From assembly GCF_014334735.1 (NCBI RefSeq), contig NZ_CP060587.1:1426001-1490000 (forward strand): a DNA stretch of 64,000 nucleotides, given 5' to 3'. The position numbers and the translations under genes are program-made. Positions within the stretch are counted from its first letter, which is position 1. Each line of letters begins with the position of its first letter. Below, piece by piece: positions 26,721 through 36,185 of this stretch. A model generated the notes under the pieces. The model saw only the letters and a list, made by a program, of their open reading frames with translations, did no database searches and was not told where the DNA came from. Source of the DNA: Aeromicrobium senzhongii. GTDB taxonomy: Bacteria; Actinomycetota; Actinomycetes; Propionibacteriales; Nocardioidaceae.

Positions 26721-27701
26721 ATGAGCCTCTCCATCGGATGCACCCTCATGTGCGAGCAGTCCCCGCCGACGAAACTGGTGTCGTACGCCCAGGCCGCCGA
26801 GGAGGCGGGGTTCCCCTTCGCCGTCATGAGCGACCACTTCAACCCGTGGCTCAAGGAACAGGGTCACAGCCCGAACGCGTGGGTGACCCTCGGAGCGGTC
26901 GCCCAGGCGACGCAGACGCTCGAGCTGATGACGTACGTGACGTGCCCGATCGGGCGCTATCACCCGGCGGTGGTGGCGCAGCAGGCCGCGACCCTCGGGG
27001 CTCTGAGCGAGGGACGCTTCTCGCTGGGCCTGGGTGCGGGGGAGAACCTCAACGAGCATGTCGTCGGCGAGGGCTGGGACCCGGTCAACGTGCGCCACGA
27101 GCGGTTCTCCGAGGCGCTCCAGATCATCAGTGCCCTCCTCGACGGCGGGTACGTCAACTTCGTCGGTGACCACTACCGGGTCGACTCGGCGAAGCTCTGG
27201 GACCTGCCGGAGTCGCGGGTGCCGATGGGCGTCGCGGTCAGCGGGCCCCAGTCGATCGAGGTCGCTGCTCCGTGGGCCGATTTCATGATCGCGGTCGAGC
27301 CCGACGGCGATGCGGCCACGGCGTTCGACGAGGCGACCCGCGCGATGACGCCGGCTCGCAAGGTGGGTCAGCTGCCGATCTCGTGGGACACCGACGCCGA
27401 CCGGGCCGTCGCTCGGGCCCATGAGCAGTTCCGGTGGTTCGCCGGTGGCTGGAAGGTCAACGCCGAGCTCCCGGGACCGTCGGCGTTCGACGCGGCCACC
27501 CAGTTCGTCCGGCCCGAGGACGTGGCCGACCAGATCCCCTGCGGCAACGACATCGACGCGGTGATCGAGGCCGTGCGGCCGTTCGCCGAGGCAGGGTTCA
27601 CCGACCTCGCGCTGATCCAGATCGGCGACGAGGGGCAGGACCCGTTCTTCGAGGCTGCGCCCGACATCCTGGCGGCGTTGGAGCAGGAGTTCGGGGCCTG
27701 A
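26721..27701 (+). CDS. F420-dependent LLM-class oxidoreductase (TIGR03557 type)
   Basis: 326-residue TIM-barrel enzyme of the luciferase-like monooxygenase family that uses coenzyme F420 rather than FMN. Landmarks are IGCTLMCEQSPPTKLVSYAQ, FAVMSDHFNPWLKEQGHSPN (the D-H-F-x-P-W motif of glucose-6-phosphate dehydrogenase-like F420 enzymes), SLGLGAGENLNEHVVG and FADLALIQIG-like DLALIQIGDEGQDPFFE. Substrate unknown. ATG 26721 is preferred because the family begins IGCTLM; the frame is open 14 codons upstream. Divergently transcribed from the LuxR-type regulator, which might control it. Confidence 0.92.
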   Translation: MSLSIGCTLMCEQSPPTKLVSYAQAAEEAGFPFAVMSDHFNPWLKEQGHSPNAWVTLGAVAQATQTLELMTYVTCPIGRYHPAVVAQQAATLGALSEGRFSLGLGAGENLNEHVVGEGWDPVNVRHERFSEALQIISALLDGGYVNFVGDHYRVDSAKLWDLPESRVPMGVAVSGPQSIEVAAPWADFMIAVEPDGDAATAFDEATRAMTPARKVGQLPISWDTDADRAVARAHEQFRWFAGGWKVNAELPGPSAFDAATQFVRPEDVADQIPCGNDIDAVIEAVRPFAEAGFTDLALIQIGDEGQDPFFEAAPDILAALEQEFGA

Positions 27702-27753
27702 GCGAGCGGGGGCGGGCTCGGACGGTCGGAGGTCCTCGCCGTGATCCCGCTGC

Positions 27754-28536
27754 TCAGCGGTCCGCTGACGATGCTCCAGGTGCGGCGCGCCGTGCTCGGG
27801 TCTTGCGACCCGACGACGCAACAACGGCGAACATCACGAGTTGGGCGGCCAGGACGGTCATGCCGGCCACCACTTCGCCGCGACCGAAGCTCAAGCCTGC
27901 ATCGATGCTGCCGATCCCCGAGCTGATGGCCCAGGTCAACGGCCACATCGACAGCAGGTTGTTGGTGAGGGCGAAGACCGCGCCCAGGACCAGTCCGACC
28001 GCGGCGAAGCCGAGCGCGGTGCCCACGGGTACGGAGCCCAGGTGATAGACGCCGAACGCGAGGGCGGTCAGCACGGGAGCACACAGGTAGCCGAACGCTC
28101 GCTCGAAGCTGAGCTGCAGCCAGCCGAACAGGAAGAGCGGTTCCCACAGGACGGTGAGGTTGTAGAGCAGGTGCGTGACCGGATCCACGCCGGCGCCGCT
28201 GGCCCGGTCGAGCAACGCAGGCAGGCTGCCCATCGAGACCACGGCGATCAGCAGCGCCCAGCGCCACCGGTGGCGCGTGATTCCCAGGCCCGCGAGGTTG
28301 CTGCCATCGGCCCGGTTGGCCATCAGCGGCAACAGCGTTGCCACGAGCAGACACGCGCCGCCGAGGAAGAGCAGGAGCGACAACGGGACGGACCAGTCCC
28401 GCACGACTGACTCGCCCCAGTAGAAGAGCCACATCGCCGGAACCGAGGCGATGGCGAGCCACGTCCGGCGGGTGGGTTCGAAGGCGGTCGCACGACGCAC
28501 GGCGACCGGCGCGTCGTCGGTGATGAAGTCCGTCAT
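27754..28536 (-). CDS. CPBP-like (Abi) integral membrane protein with altered active site
   Basis: 260 residues with about seven or eight hydrophobic segments. The layout recalls CPBP intramembrane proteases: WEPLFLFGWLQLSFER (131-146) sits where motif 1 (E-E-x3-R) should be, and FGVYHLGSVP (161-170) where F-x3-H should be. Glu132 and His165 are present but the second Glu is Pro133 and the usual Arg is missing, so protease activity is doubtful. The family includes CAAX prenyl proteases and bacteriocin-immunity proteins. A TAGGTT box lies 9 bases before ATG 28536. Confidence 0.65.
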   Translation of the reverse strand: MTDFITDDAPVAVRRATAFEPTRRTWLAIASVPAMWLFYWGESVVRDWSVPLSLLLFLGGACLLVATLLPLMANRADGSNLAGLGITRHRWRWALLIAVVSMGSLPALLDRASGAGVDPVTHLLYNLTVLWEPLFLFGWLQLSFERAFGYLCAPVLTALAFGVYHLGSVPVGTALGFAAVGLVLGAVFALTNNLLSMWPLTWAISSGIGSIDAGLSFGRGEVVAGMTVLAAQLVMFAVVASSGRKTRARRAAPGASSADR

Positions 28537-28574
28537 GGTGGCACGAACCTAGCCGAGGCTCTGCTGGCGGCGGC

Positions 28575-31085
28575 TCACCTTCGAGCGCGGGGCGTGTTGG
28601 TCCGTCGGGTGGCGGGAGCGCTGCGGGGATCGTCGGGCCAGGAGTGCTTGGGGTACCGCCCGCGCAGGTCTGCGCGCACGGCCGGGTAACCGGTGTCCCA
28701 GAAGGAATCGAGGTCGGCCGTGATCGCTGCCGGGCGGCGGGCGGGGGAGAGCAGGTGCAGCAGGAGCGGCACCCGGCCACCGGCGAGGGCGGGCGCCGAG
28801 GACCAGCCGAAGACCTCCTGGAGCCTGACCGCGAGCACCGGTTGCTCCTGGGAGTAGTCGATCCGCACGACCGATCCGCTGGGGACCTCCACGCGCTCCG
28901 GCGCCAACTCGTCGAGCCGGCTCGCCTCGGGCCATGGCAACAGCGCCCGCAGGGCGCCGAGGATGTCGATGCGGCGGAGGTCCTGCGCCGATCGGACCCG
29001 CGCCAGCTGCGGTCCCAGCCACGACCGGAGGTTCTCCGTCAGCGCCTCGTCGCTCACGTCGGGCCACGGGTCGCCCAGTGCGCGGTGAAGGAAGTCGAGA
29101 CGAGCACGCAGCGCCGTGGCCGCCTCGGACCAGGTGAAGAGACCGATGCCTTCTGTCTCCAGTGCCTGTCGGATGGCCTCGGTCACGGCCTCGGCTGGCG
29201 GGTCGCTGAGCCGGACGGAGCCGAGCTCGATCGCGCCCAGCAGCGTGCGTCGGCGCGCCAGCACCCGCCCGCCGGTCCAGCTGACCTCGTCCACCTCGGT
29301 CCACAGCGAGCCGGCAGCCTCCAGCGCGAGGTCCTCGGTCAGCGGGGCAGCCGACCGGATCCGGGCCTCACGCTGCCCGGACCGGCGATCGGCATCGCCG
29401 ATCGCGAGCCACTCCAGGCCGGCCAGAGGACCGGGGTCGCGCTGATCGAGCGCCGCGCCCGTGCCGGAGGTCATCAGGTAGCTGGAGGAGCCGGAGCGCT
29501 TCCGCGCGATCCGGTCCGGGTGTGCCAGCGCGACCACCAGACCCACCGCCACGTCATCGGTCAGTGCCGCGCCGCGCTTCTCGGCGCCATGCTCCTTCGC
29601 GATGGCCTCGAGCCGGGTCACCTGGGTGCGCCACCCGCCCGCCCGGTGGCCCGCGCGCAACGAGCGGAGCGCAGCCACCAGGTCGGCGCCGGGAGCCCGG
29701 ACGTCCTCGCTGAGCATCGCCACGACCTCGGCGGCCCGCCTCGTCCCGACGAGGCCGGCACCGTCGATGAGGGCCCGAGCCAACCGGGGGTCGACGGGCA
29801 CGCCGGCGATGACCCGGCCTCGGGCCGTGGCGCGTCCGTCCTCGGTGATCGCTCCGAGGTCCAGCAGCACCTGCCGAGCGGCCGACATGGCGTGCTCCGG
29901 CGGCTGGTCGAGCAGCGCCAGGTCGCGCACGTCGTCCGTTCCCCAGCACGCCACCTCGAGAGTGAAGGCGGTCAGGTCGGCGGTGGCGATCTCGGGCTCG
30001 GGGTGAGCGGCCAGGTGCGCGTGCTCCGCCTTGGACCAGCACCGCAGCACGGCGCCCGGACCCAGGCGGCCGGCGCGGCCCGCGCGCTGCTCGGCCGCTG
30101 CCCGGCTCACGGCGACGGTGACGAGGGAGGCCAGTCCGCGACGGTGGTCGGTGCGGGGCTCGCGCGAGAATCCGGCATCCACCACGACACGCACGCCGGG
30201 CACCGTCAGCGACGACTCGGCGACGGCGGTCGAGACGATCACGCGGCGACGTGGGCCCTCGGTGAGCGCACGGTCCTGCTCGGCGCCGGACAGACGTCCG
30301 TGCAGGGGATGCACGTCGGCGTCGACGCCGGTGAGACGACGCATGGTCGCGTCGACCTCGGCGACACCCGGCACGAAGACCAGGACGTCACCCTCGTGCT
30401 CGGCCAGAGCCCGGCGCACGGTCGCGGCGACGTGGTCGTGGAAGGCGGGAGTGATGCCGCGATCGTCGGTGCGGCGCGATCCCGGCGGCAGCGGACACCA
30501 GACCGTCTCCACGGGGTGCAGGGCACCGGGGACGCTGATCACCGGAGCGCCACCGATCAGCGCGGCCGTCCGTTCGGCCTCGATGGTGGCCGACATCGCC
30601 ACCAGGGCGAGGTCCTCGCGGAGGTTGGCCCGGATGTCGACGAGCAGGGCCAGGGTCAGGTCGGCGTCGAGATGGCGCTCGTGCACCTCGTCGAGGACGA
30701 CGGCGCCCACGCCGGCCAACTCCGGATCGTGCTGGATCCGCCGCAACAGCAGTCCGGTCGTGACGATCTCGACCCGCGTGCGTCGACTGGTGCGCCGGTC
30801 TCCGCGGACGGAGTATCCGACGGTCTCGCCGACCTGTTCACCCAGCAGGTGCGCCAACCGGCGGGCAGCGGCGCGGGCCGCGATGCGACTCGGTTGCGTG
30901 ACGACGACCCGTCCAGCGACGACGTTCGCGACCGCGGGCGGGACCAGGGTCGTCTTGCCGGTGCCGGGGGGAGCGTGGACCACGGCGATGCCGCTGGCGC
31001 GGAGCGCCTCGTCGAGAGCGGGCAGGCCCGCAGTGACCGGGAGGTCGGGCGGTGCGGCGAGCAGACGGCTCAGCGGGTCGGACAC
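28575..31085 (-). CDS. hrpB: ATP-dependent helicase HrpB
   Basis: 836-residue DEAH-box helicase. Motif I APPGTGKTT (38-46), motif II DEVH (132-135), motif III MSATIE, motif V-like STAVAESSLTVPGV and motif VI QRAGRAGRLGPG are all present, followed by the HA2/OB region and the HrpB-specific C-terminal domain (GWSSAPALAGGRVPLLLHLL, DSFWDTGYPAVRADLRGRYP, KHSWPDDP). The length fits the family (about 820-850). Role in bacteria is poorly defined. GTG 31085 follows AGGGG closely. It is 18 bases downstream of the M14 peptidase gene and may be co-transcribed with it. Confidence 0.95.
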   Translation of the reverse strand: MSDPLSRLLAAPPDLPVTAGLPALDEALRASGIAVVHAPPGTGKTTLVPPAVANVVAGRVVVTQPSRIAARAAARRLAHLLGEQVGETVGYSVRGDRRTSRRTRVEIVTTGLLLRRIQHDPELAGVGAVVLDEVHERHLDADLTLALLVDIRANLREDLALVAMSATIEAERTAALIGGAPVISVPGALHPVETVWCPLPPGSRRTDDRGITPAFHDHVAATVRRALAEHEGDVLVFVPGVAEVDATMRRLTGVDADVHPLHGRLSGAEQDRALTEGPRRRVIVSTAVAESSLTVPGVRVVVDAGFSREPRTDHRRGLASLVTVAVSRAAAEQRAGRAGRLGPGAVLRCWSKAEHAHLAAHPEPEIATADLTAFTLEVACWGTDDVRDLALLDQPPEHAMSAARQVLLDLGAITEDGRATARGRVIAGVPVDPRLARALIDGAGLVGTRRAAEVVAMLSEDVRAPGADLVAALRSLRAGHRAGGWRTQVTRLEAIAKEHGAEKRGAALTDDVAVGLVVALAHPDRIARKRSGSSSYLMTSGTGAALDQRDPGPLAGLEWLAIGDADRRSGQREARIRSAAPLTEDLALEAAGSLWTEVDEVSWTGGRVLARRRTLLGAIELGSVRLSDPPAEAVTEAIRQALETEGIGLFTWSEAATALRARLDFLHRALGDPWPDVSDEALTENLRSWLGPQLARVRSAQDLRRIDILGALRALLPWPEASRLDELAPERVEVPSGSVVRIDYSQEQPVLAVRLQEVFGWSSAPALAGGRVPLLLHLLSPARRPAAITADLDSFWDTGYPAVRADLRGRYPKHSWPDDPRSAPATRRTNTPRARR

Positions 31086-31103
31086 CCCTGCAGTCTGCCT
31101 GCC

Positions 31104-34100
31104 TCAGTCGAGCAGGTGCGCCATCACCCGCTCGACGAACTCCGCCCGTTGCGCGGCGGTCTGGAGCCCTTCGGCGCCGAAACCGGTGAACACGGTGTCC
31201 TTGGTCAGTGTCGCCGAACCCTCTTCGAACGCCCGCTGCGAACGCTCCCAGGTGTTGGTCTGGCGGGATCCCTCGGGCGCCGGCGGGGTGGTCCAGCCGC
31301 CCAGGTCGGTCTCGAAGGACGTCGCCGTCGTCTCGGCGCCGTCCACGATGACGTGGGCATCGTCGACGAACACGCCGAGACCCTGGGTGACCCAGTCGCT
31401 GATGTAGCTGATCGACACCTCGACCTGCTTGCCGGCGAACGGCGTCAGGTCGAGGTTCCAGTCCTGCCAGCCGTTGCTGCTTCCGGTCGCCGCGTTCCAC
31501 TCCCCGGTGGAACCCGTCGGCGAGCAGTCCGCGCCCTGGTAGTGCGCGACCTGCGGGTGGATGTCCACCCAGCCCTCCGGGCACGCTGCGCCCGTGGACT
31601 GTGTCGTGTGGCCGTTGGTCTCCGGGAGCGTCGTCCAGTTCTCGGTGCCGACCTCGCGGGCCTCGACGACGAGGAAGTCCCAGTCGGTCTCGGTGTCGTA
31701 CGAGACCTGGAACTGCAGCGCACCCGACGTCGCACCGGTCAGGTCGACCGTGCGGGCGAGCCGCTTCCAGCCTTGGTCCGCCACCTGGCTGAAGGCGTAC
31801 CAGTCGCCGTCGACCGGATCGAACGGAGCCGCTCCGGGCCGGTCCCATTTCAGCGGAGCGGAGCTCCTGAACTGGGGGAACTCGTCGGGGGGCAGGAAGC
31901 TGGACGTGGACAGCAACGAAGCCGTGTGCTCCTGGTTGTCGGGGGAGTCCCCGCCGTTGAGGGCGCTGGCGAAGCCGGCGAACGGTCCGCCGTCCTCACC
32001 CCGCACGCCGTACGGTCCGTCCTCGCCGGTGGCACCGTCGCTGACGTAGTTGTAGGCGCCGAGCCAGTACTGCTGGAAGTCGTTCTCCAGCGTTAGGCAG
32101 GGTTCGGCGCGCACGGTGCACTCCGGTGGTGCGGTCGGACTGAAGAAGTACGACGCCGCGGTCGCCTGGCCGTATTGGTTGTACTGGCCGGTGACCAGCG
32201 CCTTGCCACCCTCGTTGAGGTAGTCGCGGACGGTCAGCTCGAGGTCGTTGGCCAGCTTGGCCGCGGTGCCGCCGGGTTGCTCGACGGCGCGGGTGATGAT
32301 GTCGTCCCCGGACTCCCAGACGATCGCGTCGTAGTGGGACAGCACCCCGAGGTGATGGGGAGCGACCCGGCCGTTGACGTCCACGTCGTAGACGTCCGAG
32401 GAGTACCCGGCGGCGGTGAGCGCAGCGGCGTACTCGTCGGCGTACTTCGCGCTGGCGACGCCTTGGACCGGACTGATGCCGGTGACGTCCTCGGCGGCCA
32501 GGATCAGCACGTCGCCTCCGATGTCGTTCGCCACTCGATAGGTGAACGGCGTGCTGCTGACGCTGGTGCCCTTCCCGCCGCCGTGCCTGCCGCGGCTGCC
32601 GTGGTGACGGGAGCGCGGCTCGGTGCCGGTGAACCACACCTCGACCGAGTCACCCGGACGGGTACGCTCCACCTTCCCGCGGAACTCCGCGTAGTAGTCG
32701 TCGTGGGTGTCGCCGTAGCGCTCGCCGCCCCTCCACTCGCGCACCTTCACCGACTGCGTGCGACCACGGTTGATCCGGTAGCGCAGCCGCAGATCCTTGA
32801 GGGCGCGCTTCGCGGTCACTGCAACCGGCTGCGTCCTGCCGTGCGACACGGAGAAGGGGTCGGCCACCAGCGCCGGGGTGTCACGTCCGACGACCGAGAC
32901 CGGGTCGTCCGGATCCTGGGCCGAGGCGGCCGTGGCCAGTGCGAAGGGGATGTTCTTCTCGAACTCGGCCTGGATGAGCTCCTCGTCGTCGGGGAAGTTG
33001 AAGCCGCTGACGCAGTCCTCACTCACCCACTCGTCGTCCGGGACCGAATCGGAGACCGTCTCGCAGGTCGTCATCTCGGGGGTGAAGCCGAGGGTTCCGT
33101 ACTTCACGGTCGCGTGCGTGTCGGTGTCTCCGTTGGTGGTGTAGAGCTCCGCGGAGATGTCCGGGTCGTAGCCCGGGACGGCCGGCTCGGCGTCGTCGCC
33201 GGCCATGGCCACGTTGATCACGTCGTCGGGGGATGGAGTGGAGACCTGCCAGCCGATGCCGTAGAGGAGGAGCTCGGCGGCCGAGTGGTAGTTGATGTAG
33301 AACTCGAAGCCGACTTTCCTGAACAGTGAGTCGAGCGCCTTGGTCTCCGGCTCGGAGCCGGCGCTCGGCCCGCGGTACGTCTCACTGGTCGGGTCGGGGG
33401 AGGAGCCCTCGTTGTCCCAGCCCCACTTGGTCTTGAAGTTGCGGTTCGGGTCCACGCCGTCGCCGGGCGTGATGGCGCCGTCGCCGTTGTTGTCGCGCAC
33501 GTTCTTGCGCCACAGGCGGTTGCCCTCGGTGAAGGTGAGGTCGTAGCCGTCGGGGTTGGACACCGGCAGGAACCACAGCTCGGTGGTGTTCACCAGCCGG
33601 GTGATCTGCGCGTCGGTGCCGTAACCGTCCAGGAAGTGGTGCATCAGCCGGCGCACCATCTCGGGGGTGATCCACTCGCGGGCGTGTTGTGCGCCGCCGT
33701 ACAACACGGCCTTGCGCGAGCCGTCCCTCATGTTCCGGGCGTTCTTGGTGACCTTGAGGGCGAGGATCTCCTTGCCCTGGACGGTCCGACCGATGCGGAC
33801 GAGCTTGGCGATGCGGGGATTCGCGGCCGCGGTGGCGCGAAGCTCGTCCGCGATGCCGCCGTCCTCGCTCCAGGAGCGGTAGACCGAGTAGCCGGCCCGC
33901 TGCTGGGCGCGGGCAGCCTGCGAGGCCTTCTTGCCGTCGACTTGCTTGACCTTGGCCTGGAAGCCCGCGTCGCGGACCTTGGCCGCCTGGCGGCCCGTGA
34001 CGATGAGCTCGAGGCGTACCTTCCCGGCCCCGGCGCTCTCCTGCATCACGTGCTGGGTGTCGATGCCCAGCTCACCGAGTTGCCCGAGGTTCGCGGTGGG

Positions 34101-34235
34101 GCCTTCGACGACGTACACCTCGAGGGCGTCGCTCTGTGGTGGGGCTGCCGCGGGTTGGCTCGCCGCGGGCAGGGTGGAGAGACTGAGTCCGGCCACCAGG
34201 ACCAGGGCACCGAGGGGAATGGTCAGGGATTTCAT
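31104..34235 (-). CDS. Large secreted M14 zinc carboxypeptidase
   Basis: 1043 residues with a Sec signal peptide (about 1-28), a propeptide-like region to about 115, and an M14 carboxypeptidase domain to about 440. Zinc ligands are His184 and Glu187 (GAQHAREW) and His317 (INYHS); substrate-binding NPDGY (227-231), DPNRNF (262-267) and the catalytic Glu387 (FTPEM) are intact. The remaining 600 residues hold an immune-inhibitor-A-like/MAM-type beta region (LQFQVSYDTETDWDFLVVEA; WNLDLTPFAGKQVEVSISYI) that probably binds substrate or the cell surface. The enzyme would digest external protein. GGAGGG precedes ATG 34235. A perfect CRP-type site lies just upstream. Confidence 0.93.
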   Translation of the reverse strand: MKSLTIPLGALVLVAGLSLSTLPAASQPAAAPPQSDALEVYVVEGPTANLGQLGELGIDTQHVMQESAGAGKVRLELIVTGRQAAKVRDAGFQAKVKQVDGKKASQAARAQQRAGYSVYRSWSEDGGIADELRATAAANPRIAKLVRIGRTVQGKEILALKVTKNARNMRDGSRKAVLYGGAQHAREWITPEMVRRLMHHFLDGYGTDAQITRLVNTTELWFLPVSNPDGYDLTFTEGNRLWRKNVRDNNGDGAITPGDGVDPNRNFKTKWGWDNEGSSPDPTSETYRGPSAGSEPETKALDSLFRKVGFEFYINYHSAAELLLYGIGWQVSTPSPDDVINVAMAGDDAEPAVPGYDPDISAELYTTNGDTDTHATVKYGTLGFTPEMTTCETVSDSVPDDEWVSEDCVSGFNFPDDEELIQAEFEKNIPFALATAASAQDPDDPVSVVGRDTPALVADPFSVSHGRTQPVAVTAKRALKDLRLRYRINRGRTQSVKVREWRGGERYGDTHDDYYAEFRGKVERTRPGDSVEVWFTGTEPRSRHHGSRGRHGGGKGTSVSSTPFTYRVANDIGGDVLILAAEDVTGISPVQGVASAKYADEYAAALTAAGYSSDVYDVDVNGRVAPHHLGVLSHYDAIVWESGDDIITRAVEQPGGTAAKLANDLELTVRDYLNEGGKALVTGQYNQYGQATAASYFFSPTAPPECTVRAEPCLTLENDFQQYWLGAYNYVSDGATGEDGPYGVRGEDGGPFAGFASALNGGDSPDNQEHTASLLSTSSFLPPDEFPQFRSSAPLKWDRPGAAPFDPVDGDWYAFSQVADQGWKRLARTVDLTGATSGALQFQVSYDTETDWDFLVVEAREVGTENWTTLPETNGHTTQSTGAACPEGWVDIHPQVAHYQGADCSPTGSTGEWNAATGSSNGWQDWNLDLTPFAGKQVEVSISYISDWVTQGLGVFVDDAHVIVDGAETTATSFETDLGGWTTPPAPEGSRQTNTWERSQRAFEEGSATLTKDTVFTGFGAEGLQTAAQRAEFVERVMAHLLD

Positions 34236-34253
34236 GGGGCCCTCCGGGGAGCG

Positions 34254-34259
34254 ATGTTA
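34254..34259 (-). promoter_or_regulatory. Possible -10 box of the M14 peptidase gene
   Basis: Minus-strand TAACAT, 18 bases before ATG 34235 with a GGAGGG ribosome binding site between. The CRP-type site is centred about 24 bases further upstream. Confidence 0.4.
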
Positions 34260-34272
34260 CGTTCCAACTTGA

Positions 34273-34288
34273 TGTGAGCCCGGTCACA
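34273..34288. promoter_or_regulatory. CRP-type operator upstream of the M14 peptidase
   Basis: TGTGAGCCCGGTCACA matches the CRP/Cmr consensus TGTGA-N6-TCACA perfectly. It is part of a longer imperfect inverted repeat (CTTGA at 34268, TCAAG ending at 34295), 38 bases upstream of the peptidase start and 26 bases past the stop of the SNF2-like gene. The long stem could also form an RNA hairpin. Confidence 0.65.
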
Positions 34289-34313
34289 CGTCAAGAGGTC
34301 AGAGGATCCGGAT

Positions 34314-36047
34314 TCAGGCGCCTTCCTCGGTCAGGGTCGTGGGCGGGAGCCAGTCGGCCCCGAGCAGCTCGGCGAGTTCGGACAGGCCGGTGGTGTCGCT
34401 GCCGGCCGTGTCGGAGGCGGCGGCGATCCGCTCGACCATGACCTTGCCGACCTGTTCCTCGACGGTGCCCTCGGCGTAGGCGATGTGCCACGGCGAGACC
34501 TGGTGGTCGCGGTGCGTCCGTCCGGTCACCTGGCGTCCGGCGATGCCCGAGAAGCGCGCCTGGTGGAAGACGCCGACCCGTGGGTCCGTGCTCGCCTGGC
34601 TGCCGTCGGCCAGGGTCTCGCCGGCGTGCAGGCTGATCGAAGCGACCGTCGTGAACACGCAGACCTTCGCCTGCCCGGTCTGGAACCGGAGCCGCTCGGC
34701 CTCGACGTCGAACCGGTCGCGGCCGTAGATGGTGGCGACCTCGATGCCGCTGTCGCGCAGCCGGTCGGCGATCGGGTCGGCGGCGGTGGCGACGAACTCG
34801 ACGGAGCACGCGACCTGGCGCTCGGCCTCGACCTGCTGGGCGATCCAGGCGACGGTCGAGTCGACGCGGATCAGTCCGGCCTTCTGCCGGAAGCGCAGCA
34901 GCGCGGAGCGGCCCTTCGCGACGCTGCGGCCGCGTCGGGCGATGTCCATCTCGCGGCAGAACTCGCCCCACTCGGCCTCATAGGCACTTCGCTCCGTCGG
35001 GGTGAGCGTCACGGGCATGCCGGAGATCGGCACCGGTCCCCACGGCGCGGCGCGGTGCAGCATCGCGGGCGGCTGCTCCTCGGCCAGCCAGCCGCGCACG
35101 AGTTTGAGATCGGCCGCGCGCCGGGCCGGATCGGTGGTCCAGGTCGCGCCGTAGCGTCCACGTTCCACCCCGACGCCGTGGCGCTCGAGCGCGGTGGCGA
35201 ACGCGGCTCCGGGCTGTGTGGCCGAGGTCCACTCCTTCATCGGCTCACCGAGCACCTGCGCGTAGGCCGGAGCGAGGTAGGGCAGCTCGAGCGGCGTGTG
35301 CCCGGGTGTCGCGGTCGTCGCGATGACGAACGGCGCCTGGTCGTGCGGCCGCCCGTGCCCGGAGATCCGCGCCCAGAGCTTCCACCGCTTCGTCGTCGTG
35401 CGTCGCAGCGCGTGGGCCTCGTCCGCGATGATGACGTCCCAGGGGTGGTCCTTGACCTTCTCCAGACGGTCCCAGGTGATCACCACCCACTCGAGGCCGC
35501 CGTCGCCCAGTGCTGTGATGGTGCGGCACCAGTGGCCGATGGTGATCGCAGCGGGCCGGTCGGCCACGACGAGGACCCGCTGAGCACCTCGGAGGTCGCC
35601 CACCGCCGTCGCGCCGAGGACGGCCGAGATCGTCTTGCCGACACCCGGCTCGTCGGCGAGCAGGAACTGCCGCCCGCCCGCTGCGGCCCGCGCGGCGATC
35701 GCGTCGGCTGCTTCGTACTGAATCTGCCGGGGCTCCAGGTCACCCGTTGCCTCGGGCTGAGGCGTCGGATCGCCGGGGTTCAGCGAGTTCTCGATGAATC
35801 GACCGAGCGTGTACGGCCCGGGGGAGTAGGGCGCGAGGTGCGCGGGCAGCCCGCGCCCGACGTGGAGATGGGTCTTGACCGCCGGATGCCACGTGGCACC
35901 GTCGACCTGGGTCCCGTAGGGGACGTCGAGCACCCATACCCGCTCACCCGGTCCGGCCGCCGGCAACGGGCGCGGTTGCTGCCGCGGCTTGCCACGTCGG
36001 GTCGAGGGGCTGCGCCGACGAGCACTGGATCGGCGAGTAGTGGCCAC
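34314..36047 (-). CDS. SNF2-like DEAH helicase/ATPase
   Basis: 577 residues. After an arginine-rich, probably disordered N-terminus (about 1-30) comes a two-RecA SF2 core: EPRQIQYEAADAIAARAAAG (Q-like region), motif I ADEPGVGKT (131-139), motif II DEAH (209-212), TTATPGHTPLELPYLAPAYA for motif III, and a C-terminal helicase lobe with QARFSGIAGRQVTGRTHRDH as motif VI. The layout resembles phage and plasmid SNF2-type ATPases more than a chromosomal Rad54. Function unknown; DNA remodelling, repair or defence are possible. GTG 36047 with a TAGCGT box 6 bases upstream. It stands alone. Confidence 0.8.
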   Translation of the reverse strand: MATTRRSSARRRSPSTRRGKPRQQPRPLPAAGPGERVWVLDVPYGTQVDGATWHPAVKTHLHVGRGLPAHLAPYSPGPYTLGRFIENSLNPGDPTPQPEATGDLEPRQIQYEAADAIAARAAAGGRQFLLADEPGVGKTISAVLGATAVGDLRGAQRVLVVADRPAAITIGHWCRTITALGDGGLEWVVITWDRLEKVKDHPWDVIIADEAHALRRTTTKRWKLWARISGHGRPHDQAPFVIATTATPGHTPLELPYLAPAYAQVLGEPMKEWTSATQPGAAFATALERHGVGVERGRYGATWTTDPARRAADLKLVRGWLAEEQPPAMLHRAAPWGPVPISGMPVTLTPTERSAYEAEWGEFCREMDIARRGRSVAKGRSALLRFRQKAGLIRVDSTVAWIAQQVEAERQVACSVEFVATAADPIADRLRDSGIEVATIYGRDRFDVEAERLRFQTGQAKVCVFTTVASISLHAGETLADGSQASTDPRVGVFHQARFSGIAGRQVTGRTHRDHQVSPWHIAYAEGTVEEQVGKVMVERIAAASDTAGSDTTGLSELAELLGADWLPPTTLTEEGA

Positions 36048-36053
36048 CCTCGG

Positions 36054-36059
36054 ACGCTA
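36054..36059 (-). promoter_or_regulatory. -10 box of the SNF2-like gene
   Basis: Minus-strand TAGCGT followed by CCGAGG and GTG (36047); leaderless spacing. Confidence 0.45.
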
Positions 36060-36185
36060 CCGGGGCGCCCGCGGTGAGGAGAGTTGGCTCGCCCGAGTCC
36101 GCTGCCCGGTGACCCAGGCGCGGACGTGCCGCGCCACATCCCGTTGCGAACGCATCTTTGTGGGGGTCACGGGTACAGAGACCTC

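Noticed and set aside
28644-32096. A 1150-residue plus-strand open frame
   Set aside because: It is antisense to hrpB and the M14 peptidase gene, both strongly supported, and has the low-complexity composition of a GC-rich shadow frame.
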